From an uncultured Collinsella sp. (GTDB lineage: Bacteria; Actinomycetota; Coriobacteriia; Coriobacteriales; Coriobacteriaceae): 8,710 nt of DNA. The notes below the pieces were generated by a model. It did not search any database. It was not told the origin of the DNA and saw only the letters and a list, made by a program, of their open reading frames with translations. The stretch lies in contig CATZRJ010000059.1 in assembly GCA_958423535.1 (NCBI GenBank), positions 1-8,710 on the forward strand. Reading direction: 5' to 3'. Made by a program: the position numbers and the translations under genes. Shown here in pieces: positions 1-5,882 of the stretch (positions are counted from its first letter, which is position 1; each line of letters starts with the position of its first letter).

Positions 1-12
1 GACCGTTGATAT

Positions 13-26
13 AGTTGACCTCAACT
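13..26. promoter_or_regulatory. Short inverted repeat, possible operator
   Basis: AGTTGA and TCAACT form a perfect 6-bp inverted repeat separated by CC, at the upstream edge of the window and about 250 bases before the first large gene. Dyads of this kind with a TTGACC core occur in regulator binding sites, including some of the MerR family, but no regulator gene is visible and no convincing -10 box lies at the right distance. It may equally belong to a unit that begins upstream of the window. Confidence 0.2.
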
Positions 27-45
27 TGTAAAGGAGGGTGCGCAC

Positions 46-114
46 ATGCCGCAGACGACATACATTCGCCGCGTTGCCGCGCGCGCCCTGTACATGGCTC
101 GGAGCCGCATATGA
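46..114 (+). CDS. Possible 22-residue leader peptide
   Basis: An ATG at 46 follows an excellent Shine-Dalgarno sequence (AAAGGAGGG, 30-38) at about 8 bases spacing and opens a frame of 22 codons ending in TGA at 112-114. The predicted peptide is basic (six Arg) with no recognisable domain. Its last codons run into the left arm of the hairpin at 100-135, so translation of the peptide would disrupt that hairpin, as in leader-peptide control. The support is only the ribosome binding site and the position; codon choice cannot be judged at this length. It may be an untranslated stretch of leader. Confidence 0.2.
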   Translation: MPQTTYIRRVAARALYMARSRI

Positions 115-135
115 GCAGGTATGTTCACGGCTCCG
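100..135 (+). promoter_or_regulatory. Leader hairpin upstream of the DCCP operon
   Basis: CGGAGCCG (100-107) and CGGCTCCG (128-135) are perfectly complementary over 8 bp. CATA (108-111) and TATG (120-123) continue the stem after a 4-base bulge. There is no T-tract after it, so it is not an intrinsic terminator. GGCTC at 96-100 can also pair with GAGCC at 102-106 but would leave a one-base loop, so the larger hairpin should prevail. Confidence 0.45.
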
Positions 136-174
136 GGAGAGACGACGCACAGCTAAATAATCGACCGCAAAGCA

Positions 175-270
175 GGTTCCCCAAAATTCCGGGTTTAGGC
201 GCGGCTGGGTTTTCGCCACCCACCGTGCAGCAATACCGTAGCTATTCATTTTTGGTTCGAGAGGGGAACC
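175..270 (+). promoter_or_regulatory. Candidate RBS-sequestering leader structure
   Basis: GGTTCCCC (175-182) is the perfect complement of GGGGAACC (263-270), and the latter contains the Shine-Dalgarno sequence of the gene starting at 274. Pairing would close an 80-base loop and hide the ribosome binding site. Inside the loop is a second strong hairpin, 199-210 with 218-228, of 11 bp with one bulged C (205) and loop TTTCGCC. An outer helix that masks the RBS around an inner stem is the layout of translational riboswitches and other cis-regulatory leaders. I do not recognise it as a known class. A weak -10-like TAAATA at 154-159 has no convincing -35, so the transcript start is uncertain. Confidence 0.4.
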
Positions 271-273
271 GTC

Positions 274-1557
274 ATGGCTGAAGAATTTGATTTCCATCCG
301 ATGTGGGAGAGCCTCGGCATGAATCTTGCCGACCACGACATGCTGCTGGGCGCCGTGGGCCAGATGTACGGCGATATGTTCCTGACGCAGAACAATCGCC
401 CCAAGTCCACGTCCTACCTGGATTTTGTCGCCACCAACATCCACAGCGGCCGTATTAAGGAGATGCTCGACAAGAAGGAGGCCGGCGAGGCCACCAAGAT
501 CGTCGGTTCGTTCTGTGTCTACGTGCCCGAGGAGATTGTGCTTGCCTGTGACGGCATCCCCGTGGGTCTGTGCTCTGGTGCCGATTGGGCAACCGATAAG
601 GTCGAGGAGCACCTGCCGCGCAATACCTGCCCGCTTATCAAGAGCTTTGCCGGCTTTAAGTTGGGCGAGGTTTGCCCCTACATTGAGTCGAGTGACCTGG
701 TGGTGGGCGAGAACACCTGCGATGGCAAGAAGAAGGCTTATGAGTTTTTTGCCACGCAAAAGAACATGTACGTCATGGATATTCCCAACGTACACGACGA
801 GTCGACGCTCGTGACCTGGAAGGCCGAGGTCAAGAAGCTCGCCGCCAAGATTGAGGACGAGTGCGGCGTCAAGATTACGCCTGAGCGTCTGAAGGCCGCC
901 ATCCACGCCGTCAATGAGAAGCGCCGTGCCCTGCAGCGCCTCGCTGCCACGCGCGCTGCCGACCCGGCGCCCATCAGCGGTCTCGACAGCCTGCTGACCG
1001 TTCAGGCCGCCTTTATGGACGACACGCCGCGTCTGACCGGAGCCATTAACGATATGGCGGCTGAGTGCGAGCAGCGTGTCGAGGCCGGCGAGGGCGTGGC
1101 GCCCAAGGGGACCAAGCGCATCCTGTACACCGGCACGCCCATGGCCGTGCCCAACTGGAAGCTGTTCAACCTCATCGAGAAGGCCGGCGGCGTCGTGGTG
1201 GGCGAGGAGTCCTGCACGGGTTCGCGCTACTACAAGGACCTGGTCGACGAGTCCGGTGAGACGGTCGACGAGATGCTCGATGCCATCGCCGAGCGCTACT
1301 TTAAGATCAACTGCGCTGTCTTTACGCCCAACGACCAGCGTATGAAGGACATTGTCCAGATGGCCAAGGACCTGCATGCCGACGGTATCGTCGACGTGGC
1401 CCTGCAGTTCTGCACGCTCTACGAAATGGAGTCGTTTGCCGTGGAGAAGGCCGCCGAGGAGGCCGGCATTCCGTTTATGCACATCACGACCGACTACGCC
1501 GGCGAGGACGCGGGGCAATTGCAGACGCGCATTGAAGCTTTCTTGGAAACCATTTAG
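274..1557 (+). CDS. Double-cubane-cluster / 2-hydroxyacyl-CoA dehydratase family protein, paralogue A
   Basis: The product has 427 residues and belongs to the HgdB/FldB/YjiM superfamily, whose members hold iron-sulfur clusters and receive low-potential electrons from an ATP-driven activator. Seen in the sequence are CPLIKS (C119), a CPY motif (C134), TCDGKKK (C149), an ESCTGSR motif (C314), a TPNDQR motif and an LQFC motif (C380). C81, C100 and C347 also match cysteines in the downstream paralogue. At the position of that paralogue's TGCP cysteine this protein has Thr288 (TGTP). An N-terminal extension of about 40 residues, with no signal peptide, is absent from the paralogue. The ATG at 274 follows GAGGGGAA. 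By analogy with YjiM and DCCP it probably acts in the cytosol as an anaerobic reductase of small molecules. The substrate is unknown, and a true acyl-CoA dehydratase role is less likely because the motifs follow YjiM. Confidence 0.88.
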   Translation: MAEEFDFHPMWESLGMNLADHDMLLGAVGQMYGDMFLTQNNRPKSTSYLDFVATNIHSGRIKEMLDKKEAGEATKIVGSFCVYVPEEIVLACDGIPVGLCSGADWATDKVEEHLPRNTCPLIKSFAGFKLGEVCPYIESSDLVVGENTCDGKKKAYEFFATQKNMYVMDIPNVHDESTLVTWKAEVKKLAAKIEDECGVKITPERLKAAIHAVNEKRRALQRLAATRAADPAPISGLDSLLTVQAAFMDDTPRLTGAINDMAAECEQRVEAGEGVAPKGTKRILYTGTPMAVPNWKLFNLIEKAGGVVVGEESCTGSRYYKDLVDESGETVDEMLDAIAERYFKINCAVFTPNDQRMKDIVQMAKDLHADGIVDVALQFCTLYEMESFAVEKAAEEAGIPFMHITTDYAGEDAGQLQTRIEAFLETI

Positions 1558-1574
1558 GACTATCCACCCTGGCG

Positions 1575-1670
1575 GCTTCCCTAGGCGCCCGATCTTGCCG
1601 TTCAAACCGTCGCTTGCGTACCAAAGTATGCGGCGCTTCTCTTTCGCGGCAACCTCGGGCACCTGGTAAA
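1575..1670. repeat. 96-base hairpin-forming repeat, copy 1
   Basis: This intergenic element matches 2875-2970 at 82 of 96 positions without gaps (my hand count). Its ends are complementary: 1581-1600 pairs with 1647-1666 at 17 of 20 positions including one G-T wobble. The centre holds a smaller hairpin, GCGTAC / GTATGC, with loop CAAA (1616-1631). No T-tract follows, so it is not a standard terminator. It could be a REP- or MITE-like dispersed element, or an RNA stability or processing element between the two paralogue genes. The strand of function is unknown. Confidence 0.75.
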
Positions 1671-1711
1671 GCCGTTTCCTTGGTCGGTTAAAAGGTTTGT
1701 TAAGGAGTTAT

Positions 1712-2875
1712 ATGTCGGAAAATATTGAACAGCCGTTGCCGCGCACGTTTGAGGAGTTCAACGAGCAACGCAAGGCGGCGTTTATTCGCGTCAAGGATTA
1801 CAAACAGGCCGGCAATCGCCTGGTCGGCTATTTGTGCAGCTATACGCCGCTCGAGATTATCGATGCCGCGGGCGCTGCAAGTGTGGCGCTGTGCGGCACG
1901 TCCGACGAGGTGATTCCCGAGGCCGAGAAGGTGCTGCCGGCAAACCTGTGCCCGCTCATCAAGTCTACGTATGGTTTTGCCTACTCGCAAAAGTGCCCGT
2001 TTACGTACTTTAGCGACATGATCATCGGCGAGACCACCTGCGACGGCAAGAAGAAGATGTACGAGCTGCTCAACGAGCTCAAGCGCACGCACATTCTGCA
2101 CCTGCCGCAGGGTCGCGATCGCGCCTACGAGCGCGAGGGCTGGTACGAGGAGTGCCGCCTGCTCAAGGAGGAGCTCGAGAACTTCTACGGCATTACGATT
2201 ACTGATGACGACCTGCGCGCCGCCGTCCGTCGTCGCAATCGCCTGCGTGCCGCCCAGCTTGAGATGTTTGCGCTGCAGGCCAACCAGCCGGCGGCCATGA
2301 GCGGTGTCGACCTGATGAGCACTATGTTTGCCGGTACGTTCAGCTTTGATATCGAGTCCTATACGCAGCAGCTGGAGCAAAAGGTTACCAAGCTGCGCGA
2401 GGCCTACGACGCGGGCGAGCGCCAGGTTGCGGCGGATGCCAAGCGCATCCTGATCACCGGTTGCCCGGTGGGCGGTGTGATCAACAAGATCGGTCGCACC
2501 ATTGAGTCCAACGGCGGTGTGGTCGTGTGCATGGACGACTGCTCGGGTGAGCGCACGGCGGCCATGATGATCGACCCGGAGGCCCCCGACATCCTGCGCG
2601 CCATCGCCGACCGCTACCTTGACATTAACTGCTCGGTCATGACGCCCAACGACGGTCGTATGGAGAACACGCTGGCCATGTGCGAGAAGTATCACGTCGA
2701 TGGCGTAGTGGAGAGCGTGCTCCAGGCCTGCCACACCTTTAACGTGGAGAGTGCGCGCATGCAGGAGGCCGTCGAGGGTGCGGGTATTCCGTATATGAAG
2801 ATCGAGACCGACTACAGCAACGGCGACATGGGCCAGATCGAGACGCGCATCGCCGCCTTCATCGAAACCCTCTAG
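1712..2875 (+). CDS. Double-cubane-cluster-type anaerobic reductase, paralogue B (YjiM-like)
   Basis: The product has 387 residues, close to the length I recall for Escherichia coli YjiM, and shares its landmark motifs: C42, a cysteine before GTSDE (C61), CPLIKS (C80), CPF (C95), TCDGKKK (C110), TGCPVGG (C251), a DCSGER motif (C277), C307 in an INCSV context and QACHTF (C340). The family binds an [8Fe-9S] double-cubane cluster or paired [4Fe-4S] clusters and is reduced by an ATP-hydrolysing activator, which is encoded next. Over the last 55 residues it is identical to paralogue A at 27 positions by hand count. I chose ATG 1712 because TAAGGAG lies just upstream; the in-frame TTG at 1697 has no such site. 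The two products could form a heterodimer, or two homodimers with different substrates. The substrate cannot be read from sequence. Confidence 0.9.
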   Translation: MSENIEQPLPRTFEEFNEQRKAAFIRVKDYKQAGNRLVGYLCSYTPLEIIDAAGAASVALCGTSDEVIPEAEKVLPANLCPLIKSTYGFAYSQKCPFTYFSDMIIGETTCDGKKKMYELLNELKRTHILHLPQGRDRAYEREGWYEECRLLKEELENFYGITITDDDLRAAVRRRNRLRAAQLEMFALQANQPAAMSGVDLMSTMFAGTFSFDIESYTQQLEQKVTKLREAYDAGERQVAADAKRILITGCPVGGVINKIGRTIESNGGVVVCMDDCSGERTAAMMIDPEAPDILRAIADRYLDINCSVMTPNDGRMENTLAMCEKYHVDGVVESVLQACHTFNVESARMQEAVEGAGIPYMKIETDYSNGDMGQIETRIAAFIETL

Positions 2876-2970
2876 CTTCCTCAGGCACCGGATCTTGCCC
2901 CTCAAACCGTCGCTTGCGTACCAAAGTACGCTGCGCTCCTCTTTCGGGGCAATCTCCGGCACCTGAGAAA
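2875..2970. repeat. 96-base hairpin-forming repeat, copy 2
   Basis: This is the second copy of the element at 1575-1670, in the same orientation and exactly 1300 bases on. Its first base is the last base of the paralogue B stop codon. The outer arms 2881-2900 and 2947-2966 pair at 16 of 20 positions. The inner hairpin GCGTAC CAAA GTACGC (2916-2931) is perfect, whereas copy 1 has a G-T wobble. Several differences from copy 1 are paired changes that keep the stem, for example C-G to T-A at the outermost pair and swapped C-G/G-C at two internal pairs. Confidence 0.75.
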
Positions 2971-3029
2971 CCTAGATCTAAGGCGCCTGAACGCGCCGCT
3001 AGCTTTGATGTTTAGATTGGGAGAGAGCC

Positions 3030-3794
3030 ATGATAGGGATCGGGATCGATATCGGCTCTACGGCGGCTAAGGCTGCTGTGGTCGACGGTGAGGGTTCGGT
3101 GGCGTGGACGTGCGTGCAGCCAACCGGGTTCTCGTCGGTCGATGCTGCCGAGCGTCTGCGCGAGGCACTGACAGCGGCTGGCTATGACGTGGCTGCCGAC
3201 GACGTGCGCGTGATCGCGACCGGCTACGGCCGTGTCGCCGTGCCCTATGCGCACAAGGTCGTGACCGAGATCACCTGCCACGGCACCGGTGCCGTGCGTC
3301 TGTTTGGCGACCACGGCACCGTGATTGATGTGGGTGGTCAGGACACCAAGGTCATTCAGCTTAAAAGTGGCCGCGTGGCCAAGTTTGCCATGAACGACAA
3401 GTGCGCTGCCGGCACGGGGCGCTTTCTGGAGATTATGGCCGACCGCCTGGGCATTACCCAGCAGCAGATGGCCGACCTTGCGCGTTCCGGCGAGCCCACC
3501 AAGATATCCAGCATGTGCACCGTGTTTGCCGAAAGCGAGGTCATCAGCCTCATCGGTCGTGGCGAGCCGCGCGAGAACATTGCACGCGGCGTGATCGAAA
3601 GCGTCGTGTCGCGCGTGGCCACTATGGCCGGGCAGGCGGCGGGCGTCCCGTACTATCTGACCGGCGGTCTGTGCGAGAACACCTACGTTGTGGAGCGGCT
3701 GGCCGCGCTGCTGGGGTCGCCGGTTACCACCTCGCCCCAGGCTCGCTTTGCCGGTGCCATCGGTGCGGCGATTCGCGCACAGGCGCTCATGTAA
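3030..3794 (+). CDS. ATP-dependent activator of DCCP/2-hydroxyacyl-CoA dehydratase (HgdC/YjiL family)
   Basis: The product has 254 residues and is a BadF/BadG/HgdC-type ASKHA ATPase. The dimer carries one [4Fe-4S] cluster between subunits and uses ATP-driven conformational change to push an electron into the partner reductase. Seen are the phosphate-1 loop GIDIGSTAAK (5-14), the phosphate-2 region VIDVGGQDTK (98-107), the two cluster cysteines in NDKCAAGTGRF (C125) and SMCTVFAESE (C163), and the adenosine-binding TGG (211-213). The helix between the cysteines is intact. Length and motifs match what I recall of E. coli YjiL. It lies directly after its presumed partners, separated by 154 bases that contain repeat copy 2. 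The ATG at 3030 is preceded by GGGAGAGA. It probably serves both paralogues, since only one activator is present. Confidence 0.93.
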   Translation: MIGIGIDIGSTAAKAAVVDGEGSVAWTCVQPTGFSSVDAAERLREALTAAGYDVAADDVRVIATGYGRVAVPYAHKVVTEITCHGTGAVRLFGDHGTVIDVGGQDTKVIQLKSGRVAKFAMNDKCAAGTGRFLEIMADRLGITQQQMADLARSGEPTKISSMCTVFAESEVISLIGRGEPRENIARGVIESVVSRVATMAGQAAGVPYYLTGGLCENTYVVERLAALLGSPVTTSPQARFAGAIGAAIRAQALM

Positions 3795-3877
3795 GGGGCG
3801 GTGTCATTCGCCGTCCGCTCTCGGCGCCGCCATGCGTATACTGGGAGGAACTGATTGACCTATGAGAGGAGGAATCG
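3795..3877 (+). promoter_or_regulatory. Intergenic region before selD, possible promoter
   Basis: The 83-base gap contains a hairpin at 3796-3816 (6 bp including a G-T pair, 9-base loop, no T-tract) and a TATACT box at 3837-3842. No good -35 lies 16-18 bases upstream of that box, so the promoter is only a candidate; readthrough from the DCCP genes is possible. The selD ribosome binding site AGAGGAGGAA (3865-3874) is very strong. Confidence 0.3.
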
Positions 3878-4927
3878 ATGGCTGACGATGTTATTCAGCT
3901 CACGCAGATGACCGCTGCCTCTGGTTGAGCTGCTAAGTTGGCTCCTGGAGCCCTCGCCCAGGTCCTGGGCGATTTACCCAATGTGCATAACGACAACTTG
4001 CTCGTGGGGTTCGATACCTCCGACGATGCGAGCGTCTTCCGCGTAGGGGAGAACTTGGGGCTCGTGCAGTCCATCGACTTCTTCCCACCGATGGTCGACG
4101 ACCCGTTCCTGTTTGGCCAGATCGCGGCGGCAAACTCGCTGTCGGACATCTACGCCATGGGCGGGCGGCCGAGCCATGCCATGAACTTGCTTTGCATTCC
4201 GAGCTGCCTGGGCGTTGAGGTTGCCGGGCAGATTTTGGCGGGCGGCGCAGACAAGTGCGTCGAGGCCGGCTGCTCCATTGCGGGCGGCCACACCATCAAC
4301 GACGACGAGCCCAAGTACGGCCTGTCCGTGAGCGGCTTTGTCGCACTCGACCACATGCTCGCCAACAGCGGCGCACGCGCGGGCGATGTTCTGCTGCTGA
4401 CCAAGGCGATCGGCTCGGGCATCATCACCACGGCCATTAAGGGTGAGCTCATCGAGCAGGACGAGGCCGCAGCCATGTTTGACTCGATGCGCACCCTCAA
4501 CGAGGCACCGATTCGTCTGGCCGAGGGACTCGAGCTTCATGGCTGCACCGACATTACGGGCTTTGGCCTGATCGGGCACGCGTGCGAGATGGCCGAGGGC
4601 TCGGGCGTGCAGGTTGAACTTGCGTCGGGGGCGGTGCCGCTCTTTGACCAGGTGCTCGACATGGCGCGTCTGGGCATTATCCCCGCGGGCTCCTACCGCA
4701 ACCAGGACTTCTTTGGCCCGCGTGTGGCTGCCGACGATGACCTGGAGTCGGGCATGCTGGATGCGCTGTACGATCCGCAGACCTCGGGCGGCCTGCTTAT
4801 TGCGGCACCTGCTGCCGATGTGGATGAGCTTGCGCGCCGTCTGCATGCCGAGGATCGCATCGCCGCCGTTATCGGTCGCGTGTGCGAGGCGGTGCCGGGC
4901 GGTCCTGCCGTCCGCGTTGTCCGTTAA
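3878..4927 (+). CDS. selD: Selenide, water dikinase SelD (selenoprotein, UGA read as Sec at codon 17)
   Basis: SelD makes selenophosphate from selenide and ATP; selenophosphate is the selenium donor for selenocysteine, selenouridine and labile selenium cofactors. From ATG 3878 the frame is open except for TGA at 3926-3928, giving 349 residues with Sec17. That is exactly where E. coli SelD has catalytic Cys17, followed by Lys20 (motif SGUAAK). The expected metal/ATP aspartates are present: D50 in TSDDASV, D67 in SIDFF, D90 in LSDIYAMGG and D225 in TDITGFG. GGH (136-138) and DPQTSGGLL (299-307) are also present. A strong AGGAGG lies just before 3878. Starting at the in-frame TTG 3938 would drop the catalytic N-terminus, so that shorter call should be avoided. 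The host must encode SelA, SelB and tRNA-Sec elsewhere. The gene heads the selenium cluster. Confidence 0.96.
3926..3928 (+). other. selD: In-frame UGA selenocysteine codon
   Basis: TGA is codon 17 of selD. The residues around it (S-G-Sec-A-A-K) match the SelD active-site loop, and the conserved protein continues in the same frame on both sides. Selenocysteine insertion is therefore much more likely than a nonsense mutation. Confidence 0.93.
3954..3972 (+). promoter_or_regulatory. Candidate bacterial SECIS hairpin of selD
   Basis: TCGCCCAG and CTGGGCGA form a perfect 8-bp stem with loop GTC (3962-3964). The loop begins 33 bases after the UGA and has G as its first base, which fits the spacing and loop rule usually applied to bacterial SECIS elements for SelB recognition. 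A second, smaller hairpin lies just upstream (GGCTC CTG GAGCC, 3940-3952) with its loop 16 bases after the UGA, but it lacks G in the first two loop positions. I favour the distal hairpin. Confidence 0.6.
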
Positions 4928-4984
4928 CGAAATGTTTATTGAGCTACGTGCCGTTCTAAAACGATTTATTCGAAAGGAAAAACT

Positions 4985-5611
4985 ATGTCTACCAAGATTG
5001 AAGTCAATGCCATGGGCGATGCCTGCCCGCTGCCCGTCGTCAAGACGCTCAAAGCCCTGAAGCAGCTCGATGGCGAGGGTACCGTCGTGACCTCGGTCGA
5101 TAACGAGACCGCCGTCAAGAACATCTCCAAGATGGCGCAGGAGAAGGGGTGTACGGCCTCGGTCGAGAAGGTTTCTGACGCCGAGTGGCGCGTGACTGTC
5201 GCGACCGCCGGTGCCGTTGCCGTGGCTGATCCCGAGCAGGATGGCGCTGCCTTCTGTGATGCCAGCGCCGGCAAGGGCAAGCTCGTCATTTCCGTCTACA
5301 CCGATTGCATGGGCCGCGGCGACGACGAGCTGGGCCACAAACTCATGAAGGCGTTTATCTTCGCCGTGACGCAGCAGGAGGAGCTGCCCGCGACCATGCT
5401 GTTCTACAACGGCGGCGCCAAGCTCACTGTCGAGGGCTCACCGGCACTCGACGACCTGAAGGGTCTGGCCGAGCAGGGTGTCGAGATCCTTACCTGTGGT
5501 ACCTGCCTCGACCACTATGGCATTAAAGACCAGCTTGCTGTGGGCGAGGTCACCAACATGTACGTGATTGTGGAGAAGATGGAGCAGGCCGTGCGCGTCG
5601 TGCGCCCGTAG
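4985..5611 (+). CDS. yedF: Selenium metabolism protein YedF (TusA-like plus DsrE-like domains)
   Basis: The product has 208 residues. The N-terminal part (about 1-75) is a TusA/SirA-fold sulfur/selenium carrier with the signature CPLP (C14). The C-terminal part (about 98-208) is DsrE-like and ends with the conserved TCGTCLDHYG stretch holding C171 and C174; C108 lies in the YTDCMGRG segment. This two-domain arrangement defines the YedF family often found beside selD. The family is thought to carry or transfer selenium or sulfur as a persulfide or perselenide, but its biochemical role is not settled. It follows selD by 57 bases of AT-richer sequence, and ATG 4985 has GAAAGGA upstream. No membrane segment or signal peptide is seen, so it should be cytosolic. 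Confidence 0.92.
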   Translation: MSTKIEVNAMGDACPLPVVKTLKALKQLDGEGTVVTSVDNETAVKNISKMAQEKGCTASVEKVSDAEWRVTVATAGAVAVADPEQDGAAFCDASAGKGKLVISVYTDCMGRGDDELGHKLMKAFIFAVTQQEELPATMLFYNGGAKLTVEGSPALDDLKGLAEQGVEILTCGTCLDHYGIKDQLAVGEVTNMYVIVEKMEQAVRVVRP

Positions 5612-5630
5612 CGTATTGGTTGGAGTTGCC

Positions 5631-5882
5631 ATGAGGGAGAAGCGCCCGGCGCTTGTCATCACGTTTCCCACCACGGCGGCCGCCATGGGGTGCGAGACCC
5701 TATGCATCGAGCGCGGACTTCCCGGGCGCACGATTCCCGTGCCCGGGGAGGTCGCTGCCGGCTGCGGCTTGGCGTGGAAGGCGCTGCCTTCGGATGAGGA
5801 CCTGCTGCGCGGCGAGCTTGCCGCGGCGGGCGTCCCCACCGAGGGTTTTACGGTGATCGACATGTGGGAGGTCGTGCGATGA
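5631..5882 (+). CDS. DUF3343 putative Se/S carrier-like protein
   Basis: This is a small cytosolic protein of 83 residues. The core GLPGRTIPVPGEVAAGCGLAWK, roughly 29-50, matches the DUF3343 pattern of a proline-bearing segment followed by A-G-C-G-L-A, with C45 as the likely functional thiol. C21 and C25 are additional cysteines. DUF3343 proteins are often encoded with selD, yedF and class V aminotransferases and are described as putative Se/S carriers; direct biochemical proof is lacking as far as I know. I chose ATG 5631, 19 bases after the yedF stop, because GGAG lies upstream (5622-5625); longer starts would overlap yedF and lack similarity. The stop codon overlaps the next start as ATGA, which implies translational coupling to the aminotransferase. 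Confidence 0.88.
   Translation: MREKRPALVITFPTTAAAMGCETLCIERGLPGRTIPVPGEVAAGCGLAWKALPSDEDLLRGELAAAGVPTEGFTVIDMWEVVR

Noticed and set aside
15..281. 88-codon frame across the leader on the + strand
   Set aside because: It starts at a poor site, has no recognisable domain, and runs through the hairpins and the RBS of paralogue A. Its composition looks non-coding.
1700..2962. 420-codon open frame on the - strand opposite paralogue B
   Set aside because: It is a shadow created by the GC-rich codon pattern of the strongly supported + strand gene. It begins inside the repeat and resembles no known protein.
1575..2970. CRISPR or insertion sequence as an explanation of the repeats
   Set aside because: There are only two copies 1300 bases apart, with no regular short spacers, no cas genes and no transposase. 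The hairpin-forming unit fits a small non-coding repeat.
274..3794. Specific naming as 2-hydroxyglutaryl-CoA or phenyllactyl-CoA dehydratase
   Set aside because: No CoA-transferase, dehydrogenase or acyl-CoA dehydrogenase genes are nearby, and the motifs follow the YjiM/DCCP branch. A substrate cannot be assigned.
3938..4927. SelD beginning at TTG 3938
   Set aside because: It would lack the catalytic loop and Lys20. The ATG at 3878 with a strong RBS and UGA-encoded Sec17 explains the sequence better.
3974..5338. 454-codon open frame on the - strand opposite selD/yedF
   Set aside because: It lies antisense to two well-conserved genes and its low-complexity His/Arg/Ala-rich product is typical of a shadow frame.
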